From NCBI GenBank assembly GCA_903632075.3, contig CAHIKZ030005580.1, forward strand, positions 700,001 to 764,000: a DNA stretch of 64,000 nt. Direction: 5' to 3'. Positions 1-10,105 of the stretch are shown here, piece after piece. The translations under genes and the position numbers were made by a program. The stretch is from Acanthosepion pharaonis (taxonomy: Eukaryota > Mollusca > Cephalopoda > Sepiida > Sepiidae). Numbering within the stretch: position 1 is the stretch's first letter; the number at the start of each line of letters is the position of its first letter. The notes below the pieces were generated by a model. That model was not told the DNA's origin, did not search any database, and saw only the letters and a list, made by a program, of their open reading frames with translations.

Positions 1-371
1 TATGCAGAATTCAAGAAGGGGGTTCAGAAGGGATCCCTGAATTGCTTTGAGATGCAAACCTGATCATGTGGCCAATGCAATCGGATATGTCTCTCCAGTG
101 CGTGTCTGCTCAGTCACCAGCAATCACACCAAAACCTACAGTCCATTGTATATGAGGATTTCGTAATGGCATGCTTTGAATGCCCGACATACACTAGAGC
201 GTGCAAGTCCAGATCGGGCCTAACAATGCATATGAAAGGTAACAGTAGAAGTGATGATGATCAAAGTCTTCTTCCACAACCCGGAGATGATTTGATATTC
301 AACATATGTGACAAGAAATGCAGATCAATGACTGGCTTTATAAGCCATTGCCGTTCACACAACCGATGAAT
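1..371 (+). pseudogene. C2H2 zinc-finger ORF remnant, probably retroelement-derived
   Basis: One frame reads from the window edge to a stop after 369, broken by an in-frame TGA at 61-63. After that stop three C2H2-like fingers follow. The first starts CGQCNRIC and ends LLSHQQSH (about 65-130). The second starts CFECPTYTRACKSRSGL and ends in a single His region. The third starts CDKKCRSMTGF and ends ISHCRSH just before the stop. The longest ATG frame (166-369) covers only the last two fingers. Fingers with a CKSRSGL or CRSxxGL core followed by SHxRSH are common in retroelement-associated proteins of lophotrochozoans; I infer the same here. The in-frame stop and lack of any other exon argue against a live host gene. 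The 5' end lies outside the window. Confidence 0.5.
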
Positions 372-781
372 GCAGTGTTGTGGGAGTGAGTTTAAGTGAA
401 GGGCTGGGCATGTCAGTGATGGCCATACTCGCTTTATGAGTCAACATCCACCATATATATATATATGTATAAATAAAAAATCAATTTATTTGTATATGAA
501 AATTAACATTTTTTATTATATTTTTGGATGGAAGCTATCTCTAATTTCCATATGTAATTATATATTATTTATACGGTTTTACTTTGCAAGGTAGTCTCTA
601 GAACGTATCCCCGGGCAAAAAGAGAATTGAGTATATATGGCGAGAGATAGAGAGTCATTTGCTGATACCGACTGACGGGTGAATGGAGATTCCGTCTACG
701 TAAGTCGGGATAGCGAATGTAACACTAATTAGCTAAGTGACTAACTTCATATTTTTATTAATCATATATATATATATATAT

Positions 782-1022
782 ATTTAATTAATTCATCGAG
801 TCTGATGGAGGCACTTTGTTGAGTCTGGTTTGCAATCTCTTCGTCACCGAGGCCCACTTGGAACAGTTGGTATGATGTTCGCTTGACAACCTAACTGTCA
901 GGGTTTCAATTCTTGGTAGTGGATGCGCACTGCTGATAAGTCCCAAATATAGGACGAAACGGCCGTCCAGTGCTTTCTGCATTCTGTTGAGGTTTCTATC
1001 AGACTCGATGAATTAATTAAAT
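782..1022 (+). repeat. 240-bp fold-back unit with 25-bp perfect inverted ends, carrying a hammerhead ribozyme
   Basis: The left arm (782-806) and right arm (998-1022) are exact reverse complements over 25 bases, built around TTCATCGAGTCTGAT. The roughly 190 bp between them are less AT-rich than the flanks and contain the hammerhead at 921-983. The left side abuts a short TA array. No target-site duplication is obvious. No protein is encoded. The size and ribozyme content resemble the small hammerhead-bearing retroelements (retrozymes) known in animals and plants, but the inverted ends are not a standard retrozyme feature, so the class is open. Confidence 0.6.
921..983 (+). ncRNA. Hammerhead ribozyme (type I), with one core substitution
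   Basis: All hammerhead parts are present in order. Stem I inner helix is GCACTG (927-932) with CAGTGC (968-973), 6 bp perfect. A 5-nt bulge TTTCT (974-978) separates it from an outer helix GATGC (922-926) with GCATT (979-983), 4 bp plus one G-U. The core reads CTGATAA (933-939). Stem II is GTCC (940-943) with GGAC (952-955), closed by an 8-nt loop. GAAAC follows at 956-960. Stem III is AC/GT around GGCC, a self-complementary 8-mer at 959-966. The cleavage triplet GTC ends at 967. The consensus CUGAUGA is changed at one base, G8 to A, at the nucleotide that acts as general acid. Cleavage may therefore be weak in this copy. Bulge and loop II are placed as in natural fast hammerheads. Confidence 0.75.
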
Positions 1023-1041
1023 TTATCAAATCCTCCGACTA

Positions 1042-1045
<4 letters not shown>

Positions 1046-1088
<43 letters not shown>
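1046..1088. repeat. (TA)n microsatellite
   Basis: A pure alternating TA tract. Shorter tracts of the same type lie nearby at about 767-782 and 1529-1551. Short ORFs predicted across it are repeat-encoded YIYI strings. Confidence 0.95.
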
Positions 1089-1090
<2 letters not shown>

Positions 1091-1672
1091 GAGAGGAAGA
1101 GAGAGAAGTAGCATTGCTTTGCAGAGTTGGCTCCCTCGCTGCCCAGTGCGATTTGGAACGGGTCAGCATAAAAGGAATATGTATTACTTAAATGATATGT
1201 TGATATACATGGTACTAGCCCTACTAACAACTAGATTTAGTCAATGTATGTGTGTGCGTGTGCGTATGTATGTATGTGTCGTAGCATTAGCCTACTTGTT
1301 TCAAAACATTTTAGCAAGAATTTACATTAAAAACCAGGTTTAGTGAATTCAATAAAAGTCATATTTTTATTCGTTATTGTACCTTCTTTTAAAATTTTCG
1401 TCTAATTCAGGTGTTCTATGTAACTTATAGCTAATAGTTAAGATAATTACATGTTTTTATTTTAAGTCTATGGTCTGAAGCATCAGTTGTTAATGAATCT
1501 TGCCTCTTTGAGATCACTAAAATCTGATATATATATATATATATATATATAATCCGTATGGATATAGGATGAAATCCAGAGAGCTGAATGTTAAATGATT
1601 TAAAAATCTAAGGGTCCATTGTTTATAAATCAGGGAATTTCTATTTACCTGATTAATGGATAATCCCAAGGA

Positions 1673-1674
<2 letters not shown>

Positions 1675-1726
<52 letters not shown>
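1675..1726. repeat. (TA)n microsatellite
   Basis: A pure TA tract of about 50 bp in AT-rich unassigned DNA. Confidence 0.95.
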
Positions 1727-1733
<7 letters not shown>

Positions 1734-1981
1734 ATAAAGAAAGCAGAAGATTGCGTTTAAATTTTTTTTTTTCCATATTTTTTTATTTTTGAAAACGTTT
1801 TGGGACTTGTGACCTTTATTTAAGGTTATTTCCATATTATTTTATTAAGGTTTTTCATGTTTAACCAATGTATTTTTGTGCGTGGGAATTTCTGGCCAAA
1901 ATATTCCTTTGCCTGTAATAAAACAATTAATCAAAGAAAGGGAAGACCTTTTATGTCCTTTCTTTTTTGTGTATTGTTGTG

Positions 1982-1989
<8 letters not shown>

Positions 1990-2031
<42 letters not shown>

Positions 2032-2041
2032 TCCTTCTTCT

Positions 2042-2092
<51 letters not shown>
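1990..2092. repeat. Paired (TA)n arrays
   Basis: Two TA arrays are separated by about 13 bp (ACATTCCTTCTTC region, 2030-2042). A poly-A tract with one interruption follows at about 2270-2300. Confidence 0.95.
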
Positions 2093-2102
<10 letters not shown>

Positions 2103-2359
2103 ATGTATTATAGTTTTGTAAATAAATCTATACATTAACTACATGTATCTTGTATGGTGTGTTTGTGTATGTGTGTGTATAGTCCAACTAGTGTGTTTTG
2201 CCACTATATGTATTATGTGTGTGATTTGTTTCGTGATGTTTTAAATTTGTCTATATGGGTCACTAGAAGTAAAAAAAAAAAAAAAAAAAAAACAAAAAAA
2301 CATGACTAATAATCCTGGAAGCTCTTTACATCAAAAGAAAGCTACCTAATATCAATATG

Positions 2360-2735
2360 TTTTTAGATATCCGCTCGATTCGAACCTACAGGATCATTCT
2401 GAGAATACTATGAACTGGTCATGTGATCAACGGCAACATTTTGGAGAATATGGGGACAAAAAGACATTTGAAAAATACAATTGAAATTTTTAGGGAACAT
2501 AATGAGTAAAAGGCCTTAGCACATTGGACATTGTGAAGGCGAGGAGGACAGAGAAAAAATCGTATAACATACCAAACTAGATGATGAAATTGAATGGTAG
2601 AACATCGGTTTAGGAGATATAACAGATAGATAAAATTTGCTAAGAGCTATAGAGGATGAGGAATTGTGGAGAGACATGTTAGTCAGCGTCCTTAATGGGC
2701 ACGGCACGTTGAAGAAGAAGAAGAAGAAGTCCAAT
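2360..2735 (+). pseudogene. RTE-type LINE, C-terminal reverse-transcriptase remnant with (GAA)n tail
   Basis: Conceptual translation across several frames gives the post-RT region of a non-LTR retrotransposon: LRIL(W)TGHV, an FxGxNMSK-like segment, then RAIEDEELWRDMLVSVLNG at 2640-2700. The last part is open from 2637 to 2828. It ends in GAAGAAGAAG (2713-2732), consistent with the simple-repeat tails of RTE-type elements. Related copies lie at 6286-7230 minus, 13700-14130 plus and 30000-30605 minus. Frameshifts and stops make it dead. Confidence 0.65.
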
Positions 2736-3124
2736 TATCAGAGACAGAAATCGCTCCTGGATATGATAATTAGCGAATTGTTGTTGGCCAATGTGCTGAC
2801 TGTCGTAACCAATAAAGCTTTCTATTAGGTATTTCTGGTACACAAGTAACGTTGCTGATCGAGCGATGTCAAATATAACCAGAATTTCAGAAATAGAATA
2901 TCCCATCATTCTGACATTTATTTAACATGCCCTGAAGGTTCTCCAGTAACACACGTCAACTTATCCAACAAGCCAGTCTACACACTGACTCACCAAATAT
3001 AAGCGCTCAACGGATAGAGGCTTGGACGTTATCTTAGCGCCATCTACCGTCACATTCACGTACTGCTATCCGTTTACTTTTGAAGCGTTAGTATTGTATC
3101 AAGTTAGCTACTGCAGCCTCCTTT

Positions 3125-3400
3125 TAGCGAATCTTGTAATAAAAGATCCTGGTGCCCTATTGTATATTGTATGATCCTGGTCATCAGAATTTAATGTAAG
3201 AACCTGGTCGCCAATGTAATATTATAAGTTTCTGGGCGCCAATGTTGCACTGGAAGGTCCTGATTGCCAATTCTGCATAGTAAGTTCCTGATATCAAATA
3301 TTGTATTGAATACCCAGATAGCCAAATTTTATTGGAAATCCCAGATCGCCAAATTTTTATTGTAAGCTCCTGGTCTGAAATGTTTTATTGCTCGGTCGTT
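3125..3400. repeat. Diverged minisatellite, unit about 30-35 bp
   Basis: About eight imperfect units recur, each built on a core like TAAGTTCCTGGTCGCCAAT followed by a T-rich stretch. Spacing varies by several bases and units are strongly diverged, so this is an old array. Confidence 0.7.
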
Positions 3401-3565
3401 ATCGTTGGTACCTTATTATAATATGTTCTCCACCAATGATCATTTGCAAATGCCCGTGTCAGAAAATGTGGAATCCACCGAACAGACAGCTTCGTCATGA
3501 CAAGTTCATTAGGCAGAATATTCTTAACTATCTCATGATATACGTTAATAGCATTTACTATTTCA

Positions 3566-3568
<3 letters not shown>

Positions 3569-3608
<40 letters not shown>
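3569..3608. repeat. (TA)n microsatellite
   Basis: A pure TA tract. The interval 3610-4050 beyond it shows nothing I can assign. Confidence 0.95.
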
Positions 3609-3611
<3 letters not shown>

Positions 3612-4049
3612 CACCCGTCATCAATCATCATGTGCTGAATAAAATAATTTTTTCCTCGGCGGTAATAGTAGCAGGATGTTCATACCCTTGAACATCTTCA
3701 AGATTCTTCCTTCTCTTCCTAAATTCAGCTGCTTACTTGTAAACTGTTGATAAATCTGGGGTATCATTCACTAATGTAGCAGACATGTTTCCATGAATGT
3801 CATTGGGACTAAAACCTTCTGGAAGTACTTGGTAATACCATGATGCTAAATTCTGTTTATTTTCAAGAGAAGTCCCTACTTGTTACTTCTCAACTCACCT
3901 TTGAACAATCAGGTGTCAATTTATCTAGAAAGAAACAATGCAATTATTAATTAGAAATACATGCAGGATTTCACAGCGTTAGTACCGACCCTCATCGTCT
4001 TTTTACCCTACCCTTCAGTATTTACATGAAGAGGAGAAATACATTATAA

Positions 4050-4875
4050 TTAATTTCAGGCTCCCTCAATAGCGTAGTTATTTCAAATTTCAATTCAAAG
4101 GCTCGTAAAAAAGTAGACATTGCTGACAAATCCAACGAATCAAAATATATTGTTCTACCCACCAACTCTATCACAACTACAATTGAAAAGAATGTATCTA
4201 AATTCAACATAAAATGTGTCACACTGACTTCTAAAACAATAAAAGACGTTCTACAAGGCAAAATAATAAACTCAAGCTTGAAGGAGTAATTTACACTGTC
4301 ACTTGTAATAATTGCCACAAGCAATACTTAGTAGAAACCTGAAGGTATTAAATAAAAATAATACGTGAACACAGAGGTGGCACGGTGCCTCGGATTAAAG
4401 AATCGGAGAGTCGAGTTCGAATTGCAGTCGAAACCATTACATTCACTTACAGGCTAATACCCTTGGAAAATGTATGAATCCTCGTATTCTTCCTTCTCCA
4501 GTTATGAGTAAATAGTAGGACAGTCCGGGTTCTGTAGCCTTGGATGGCAACTGGTCTACTACAGAAAGAAATGGCAACCTACTGCGAGAAAAAAATCTGC
4601 CTCGTCAACGATATCTTGAAAGATACATGAACGCCTTGTCGTGTATCTTGCATGGCACATAACTGATGTGAACACAAAAGGGATTTTTTACAAAACAACA
4701 CGCTCAATGTATTATGAGCCCGGCCATAATTTTGAATTAAAAAATGCTACTCTAATTAAAAAAGAAAGCAATTTACTTAGACTAAAATATTTCGAGAGTG
4801 AATTAATCGCAAGTTCATCCACAGAAAGGTCCAGTTTCTTATATTTCTCCATTACTGGCATATCTTCTGTTATCA
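4050..4875 (+). pseudogene. Penelope-like element, GIY-YIG endonuclease remnant split by a SINE
   Basis: Upstream of the SINE, one frame reads GVIYTVTCNNCHKQYLVET (about 4270-4340), the start of a Penelope GIY-YIG domain, followed by a degenerate IREHR stretch. Downstream of the SINE the domain resumes with EHKRDF and then HNFELKNATLIKKESN and LLRLKYFESELIAS (to about 4865), the conserved C-terminal half. Penelope-like elements place this endonuclease after the reverse transcriptase. Stops and frameshifts are present on both sides, and no reverse transcriptase is recognisable upstream. Confidence 0.7.
4374..4666 (+). mobile_element. tRNA-derived SINE, family S1, inserted in a Penelope fragment
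   Basis: The unit starts GGTGGCACGGTG, has a B-box-like GAGTTCGAAT (about 4413), then a body with AACCATTACATTCACTTAC, and ends near GCATGGCACATAAC. The same unit recurs at 30605-30897 minus, 32375-32860 minus (partial), 16385-16610 minus, 47380-47520 plus and 63680-63965 plus. GTGAACACA flanks both sides (4364-4372 and 4667-4675) and reads as the same EH(R/K) position of the interrupted domain, so it is a target-site duplication. Confidence 0.75.
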
Positions 4876-5026
4876 CGATGTGGGATGATTTTAAAAAATA
4901 GTGATGGAAATATGAACAAAAAGAAAAGGGAAACTAAATAAAAACAGTGAGATTATTTACCCAAATCATAGGTTTAAAAAAGAAATTAAATTTCAAATTA
5001 ATATTGTCCCTTTTCCTTCGTGTTCA

Positions 5027-5279
5027 TGTTGTCGGAGTTAGCTGCTCCCTAGCTCCTTAACCATTTCACCAGGGGTATCTCTTCCCTGGCTATAAATACT
5101 TGCTGACCCTTGGCCTCGATCTCTTTTTCCCTCAGGCTTTTGGGGTCACCACCTTGAGGTAAATCTCTTTCCTTAGGCTTCGGCCTTATACCACCTCGCA
5201 GATGTGAACGCTCACAGATACAGCGTTTCCTAAATGCTGGGAACACGCTAAGAACAATACACGTACGTACGAACACTCA

Positions 5280-5280
<1 letters not shown>
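5027..5280. other. Unassigned GC-richer block before the CA array
   Basis: An open minus frame (5049-5276, 75 codons) has no recognisable domain. A CTATAAATAC TATA-like motif occurs at about 5091. It might be part of an LTR, but I found no partner copy in the window. Confidence 0.2.

Positions 5281-5341
<61 letters not shown>
5281..5341. repeat. (CA)n microsatellite
   Basis: About 30 uninterrupted CA units. From 5342 to 6285 I see no recognisable gene or repeat beyond AT-rich sequence. Confidence 0.95.
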
Positions 5342-5342
<1 letters not shown>

Positions 5343-6285
5343 ATTCACCCCACACTCTGTCCATGTAACTTGTAACCTTTGTTGTTAATACATATATTTG
5401 TTTTCATATATTTATCGGTCTTGTGTTTGTTTTTCCTTGTCTTCTTTGGACTTAATTAAAGTTCAACTTTCTCATGTAGGTGGACCGGCTAGCAGGAAAT
5501 TTTAACCCACGTGTGTTTTACATAGTCATCACCACAGCTATGGTCCTCTACATTGTACACGTGTGCAAAGTAAACATCACATTAGTCTTAAAGACGAAAC
5601 GCTTCACGTGGAAACTTTTCCTCTTTGTTGTTGTTTTTGCCAATAAAATGCGTTTTTGCTTCTATTGATAGATGAAAGCCTATTCAATTTTCTTCGTCCT
5701 TGAAGTCTTCATCAATAAATCCTGAACTCTTTTGCGAAAGGAGACGTACGGATGTCCACTCAAGAGATTGATGTGTGCGTTTCTCAGTATAATCAGACAA
5801 TTAGCTGACAATCAATTTTTTTCATATACTAGATAGTGACTAAAGCGACATTTATAATAATAGAAAAATTCTTTTGGATTGCATAGATTACTGAATGGAT
5901 ATCAAGTAGGAACGAAGAAAAATGATTTCTTTAGGTTTGTTAGTTTTATGATGTATCGATCCTTATTTAGATTATTTACTGCCGGGCTGACACCCGCAAC
6001 TTCCGGTTTCCTGTCGGGTCACTGTCACTGAATTTCGAACTGAACCGTGAATTCAATCACCAAAAAAGGTAGAAAGAATGAAAAAAAAGAAACTGGTGAC
6101 AGACAAGCCAAGTTTGACAGCAAAATTTCTACGGCAGGTTCAGATGAGGTAAGTAGTTCTATCTTAATGATTATCCTGCCGTACGGTCATCTACAGGACT
6201 AAAGCACTGAATAAATGTAAGATATGGCCTGGATCGTCTGAATATAGTCCAGCTCGGTGAGAATATGACCAGGATTAATTGAACA

Positions 6286-6600
6286 ATCTTCTTCTCCTCC
6301 TCCTCCTTTTTCTTCTCATCATCCTTCTTCTTTTTTCTTTTCTTCTTCTTCTTTTTCTTTAGTATAAACTCGTTTAGTAGCTTATACGCTTTCCTTTCCT
6401 TCCTGCCTTCGCTGTGTTCAAGGTGCTAATCCCGTTTTCCTCATTATGTGACTTAGAAATTTCAACTGTCTTTTTCAAATGTCCTTTTGCCTCCATATTC
6501 TCCAAAATTTGGTCGTTGCTCACATGACCAGTTCATGTTACTCTCAATATGCTCAGATATGTTTCAGTGCTGCCGAAAAGAGCACATTAAAAAAAAAACA
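6286..6600 (-). pseudogene. RTE-type LINE 3' fragment with (TTC)n/(GAA)n tail
   Basis: On the minus strand 6365-6595 matches the same post-RT region as 2360-2700: the forward text TTCCTCATTATGTGACTTAG corresponds to the LGHIMRKE-like segment. The pyrimidine tract at 6286-6358 sits where the (GAA)n tail is expected. Confidence 0.5.
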
Positions 6601-6601
6601 T

Positions 6602-7230
6602 TGTTGATATTAGGTGACTTTTTTCTTCTTCTTTTTCGGATTCTTCTTCAAATTCTTCAAATAAATTCTTCTTCTTTTTCTTCTTCTTCTCCTCCTCTTC
6701 CATTCCTCCCATTTCTTCTTCTTCTTCTTCTTCTTCTTCTTCTTCTTCTTCAAATTCTACAAATTTTTCTTCTTCAAATTCTTCTACTTCAAATTTTTTA
6801 AATTCTTCTTCTTTAAATAATTCTTCTTCTTCAAATTCTTCTTCTTCGTTGCCGATCAAGAAATGTCCACGTTTTTCTGTCCTTTGTAGCTCAGTAATTT
6901 CTAGCTGTTTTTTTAGCTATCCTATACATTATTCTGTCATCCATTTGCACATGCTCATTATCTTGCTTATACGCTATTTTTCTCTGTCCCTCTCACCTTC
7001 ACTCTGCCTTGTGAGTGTAAAATTTTCCAACCTTTCTTTCCTCATTAATATTCCCTAAACATTTCAGCTGTCTGTTTCTGATGTTAATTATGAAGTGTTC
7101 GTTTCTTTTACATTTTCCCTAAAACTTCGTCGTTGCTCTCATATGTTCAGTCCATAATACTCACAGCATTCTTCCATTGAATTACATTTGCATCGCTTCA
7201 AGTCGTTTCTTCATCTGTGATTGTTCAGCA
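6602..7230 (-). pseudogene. Second RTE-type LINE 3' fragment with expanded (TTC)n tail
   Basis: The minus strand of 6850-7230 reads as a degenerate post-RT region (RLEA-M, NGRML, LWTEHM, KCLGNI-like pieces). Next to its 3' end lies a 245-bp TTC-rich tract (6602-6848), which reads as an expanded and decayed tail. Long E-rich and L-rich ORFs over the tract are artefacts of the repeat. Confidence 0.5.
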
Positions 7231-7299
7231 TTCACCGATGATACTTAACATTTCAGTAATCTTTTCCTTGTTTCTAACGAAATGCCCCTGTTTCCTAAC

Positions 7300-7990
7300 A
7301 GGCTTAACAAAGACAAAAAGAAAAAAAAAAAAAAGAAAATGTCGGATTTCTTAATGGAAGAGATAATTCTTACAAACCATAATCCGAATGATTTAATCGA
7401 TACAGGATCTATCTTGCATATTCATAAATCTACCATTCATTCGTGCATGGGCTACTGCTGCCATACCTGGTCTGGTTCTTCTGTTGTATATCTCGAGATT
7501 CATGACGAAATAAAAGAAGTGTCACTTATGTAATCGATCATGACCAGGCATCTCGACTTCAGTTAATTTCTCACCGACGTCACGTGGCTTCCTGCAGATA
7601 ATTTCATGCTAACTGCTCCGATCTTTTTCCCCTGCTCCCCTGACCGCATGAATTTAAGCGTGCTACTAGATTGGCAACTAGGTCTTGCCGTTTTACTGTT
7701 AAATTAGCTAGATACAACCGTTTCATCTATTCTAATACTTTCTTTTATCGCACTACATACCTGTGGAACTCCCTTACGATTTCATTCTTCCTTGTCAACT
7801 ACAATCTTCGAATATTTAAAAGCAACATCAATTGCACTTTTCTGTCTTCCTGAACCGTCTTCATTACAGTCCTTTCCCCACTTTTCTTCACTAAAGTATT
7901 TTATTTCTCTTTCACTCTCTGTAACCCCCAGCGTCCAAGCGGCATTATCACCTTGTTTGGTGTGAAATAATTTAAAAAAAAAAATGACCA
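7300..7990 (+). pseudogene. CR1/Jockey-type LINE (family LA), C-terminal and 3' end
   Basis: The plus strand carries degenerate GYCCHTWSG, then TRSCRFTVKLARYNRFIYS and an LWNSL block at about 7680-7790, then a poly-A-like end after GGCATTATCACCTTG (7940-7990). The same order of blocks is seen in at least seven other copies in the window. Frameshifted and truncated at the 5' end. Confidence 0.65.
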
Positions 7991-8279
7991 GTAAACACAT
8001 ATCGTGGTTATACTTGAGGCCATAAGTAAATATTGTATTGTTTATACTTGAGTCTCTAGGTCGCATTTATAGTTGTGTATAAAGGAAGACATATGTTGTG
8101 TTTATACCCAAGATTGGAGGTAACTATTTAGAAGGTGGTTCTACTACTCTACAGTCGGCCTATAGTTATTTACATCGATAACACTAGAAAATTTACATTA
8201 CGATAAAAATGAGCAAAAAATTGTAGAAAGTGTTAGTACAAATAAATTATTTAATACGAATTTTGAATATAGCATTCGT

Positions 8280-8475
8280 CCGTACATTGAATACTGCTGC
8301 CATATCTGGTCTGTTCATCTCAAGACTCTTGGCAAAATCCAAAGAAGGATCTGTAATGTGATCGATCCTGATTTGACATCTCGACTTCAGTCACTTTCTC
8401 ACCGACATGACGTAGCTTCCCTTTATCTTTTCTACAATTATTTATAAGCGTGCTACAACAGATCGGGATATTGGA
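8280..8475 (+). pseudogene. LINE family LA fragment with internal deletion
   Basis: Reads HIWSV, then LGKIQRRICNVIDPDL and SRLQSLSHRHDVASL. Compared with the copy at 8697-8970 it lacks about 60 bp between NNY and the KRA segment. A short piece of repeat R1 on the minus strand follows (about 8480-8520). Confidence 0.65.
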
Positions 8476-8696
8476 TATTTTGAGAATCGTGGAACCACCG
8501 CTTAATTGCTGTTGTTCCCAAATAATAACAAAAAAAGATGAGGTACTTGACAACAATTTTTCAGTAGACTGGAAGCGTAGCGACTATATTGAATCAATTG
8601 GTGTGTTTACTGCAAGGAAAATTTGGATCACTGTGTCATGCCAGAAGGTTTTTTCTTTTTTCGTCAGAGTACATCTTGCACATTTACTAATGTACC

Positions 8697-8970
8697 ATTC
8701 CTCTGTGCAATGAATATCTGGTCTGGTGACCCTGCAATTTATCTTGAGGATCTTGACAAAATCCAAAGAAGGATCTGTAATGTAATCGATCCTGACTTGA
8801 CATCTCGGCTTCAGTCACTTTCTCACCGACATGACGTGGCTTCCCTTTGTCTTTTCAACAATTATTTTATGGCACCTGCTCTGACGAGATTTTATTCCCT
8901 GGTTTCCCGACTAAATGAATTTAAGCGTGCTATTACAGATCAGGATATTGGAAATTTTGAGGAAATATAG
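8697..8970 (+). pseudogene. LINE family LA fragment, longest open copy
   Basis: Open from 8623 to 8970. The LINE part reads IWSGDPAIYLEDLDKIQRR, ICNVIDPDLTSRLQSLSHRH, DVASLCLFNNYF and then SRLNEFKRAI. This HIWxG...LDKIQRR...HRxxVASL order is typical of the region just after the reverse transcriptase in CR1/Jockey-like LINEs. It runs out into unrelated sequence after about 8970. Confidence 0.7.
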
Positions 8971-8974
8971 CGAA

Positions 8975-9435
8975 GAAAACAGCGACTTACCTCGTCAAAC
9001 CAAGCGACAGCGTCGCATGTATCCTACGACGGAAAATGTGGCGAAAAAGAAAATTACCAAAAATTGACATGCTGAAGATTAAATTAAATTAAAAACAAGT
9101 CCGTCGTAAGAGTCGCTATGAAAGTATTTTGATATGCAAAAATTGGGCGTCCTCTCCTAGTTGTCAACGAACGGAAAAAATGCTCGACCGATAAAAGCAG
9201 TTGGCGTTCTCGAATCGGGGCAGAAAAATCCGTGTATTTTGGATACCGCGTTCGTCGGACAGTGAGTTATTTTTCTGACTGGTTACGTGCATTGTGATTT
9301 GTGAGATAGTACCAGCGAATCGAGTTTTCGGCATTTCTTTCTGCTCCCGATATTCGAGTCTGAACTTACAGTGATTTATTCTCTGCGTTGTGGAAGTAAT
9401 CTGCAACAAATATTTCCTTTGCTTTCAGAACGCTT
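8975..9435. other. Unassigned, moderately GC-rich interval
   Basis: No domain or repeat recognised. CpG is more frequent than in the flanks. Minus frame 9164-9409 is open for 81 codons without recognisable similarity. Confidence 0.3.
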
Positions 9436-9439
9436 ACAG

Positions 9440-9640
9440 GAACGTGGAACTACCTCTTAAGGCCTGTTGTTTCCAGGTCGACCCTGACCTGGTTTGGTAC
9501 CACGCGTTAGGACCCAGCTATGGATAAACAGTGAACCCGCAAACAAAACGCTATGAAAGAAAAAAATACCTTTTATCGTAAAAATACCAGCAATACATTT
9601 ATATATTAAAAAAATACATTTATATATTAAAAAAATACTT
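9440..9640 (-). repeat. Dispersed repeat R1, minus copy
   Basis: Matches the reverse of the R1 core: CCATAGCTGGGACCCTAAC, then a GGTCAGGGTGGACCTGGGAA-like block, with a tail of repeated AATACCAGCAATA. Other copies: 14155-14395 minus, 14800-15000 plus, 22345-22660 plus, 44870-45240 plus, 49600-49700 plus and 55070-55680 plus. No tRNA-like head was seen; it may be a SINE body or a LINE 3' UTR. Confidence 0.65.
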
Positions 9641-9764
9641 CTAACAAAATAGTATGAATTACCAACAATTCAGTTTATAGTAAAATGACCAAAAATACAT
9701 TTTATCTTTAGTTGAAGATATACAATTGAGTTCAAAATATATTTAGTTGAAGCCATAAAATTGT

Positions 9765-9915
9765 ATTCAAAATATTTCGATTCCAGCATTAAATAATCCA
9801 TAGAGATTAATATGACGCTAAAAATCAACAAATAACCAAAATGAAAAAAAAAAAAATCTTCCATGGCATTAATCCATATAATATCCTACAATTCCTTAAA
9901 GAAATCTGTAGTGGT
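9765..9915. repeat. Outlying partial copy of the 11.6-kb repeat block
   Basis: AAATATTTCGATTCCAGCAT through TTCCTTAAAGAAATC is similar to 11568-11710, including the ATAATATYCTAC segment. It shows that the duplicated block at 10880-12365 is dispersed as well as tandem. Confidence 0.55.
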
Positions 9916-10105
9916 ATTGACGGCATAAATCAATCCACACATTTTTTTTTTCACTTTACGAATGTGTAAGAAAACAAAAAGCAAACAAGAGAAAGAACAC
10001 AAGAAAATAACTTTTCATAACAGGTACAATATTTATATTTATAAATGACAACAGTTTTACAATAACTATTAATATGAGTTACTTCCCTTTGACAGGATAA
10101 AGTTT

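Noticed and set aside
1..371. Host zinc-finger transcription-factor exon.
   Set aside because: In-frame stop at 61, irregular fingers and lack of any linker consensus favour a retroelement remnant.
4022..4324. 100-codon minus ORF.
   Set aside because: The opposite strand carries the recognisable Penelope GIY-YIG start, so this is its shadow.
5550..5625. AGTCTTAAAGACGAAACGC looks like stem II plus GAAAC of a hammerhead.
   Set aside because: The required CUGANGA core is replaced by CACATTA, and no stem I partners were found.
6587..6859. Long Glu-rich ORF on the minus strand.
   Set aside because: It is the translation of the TTC repeat tract.
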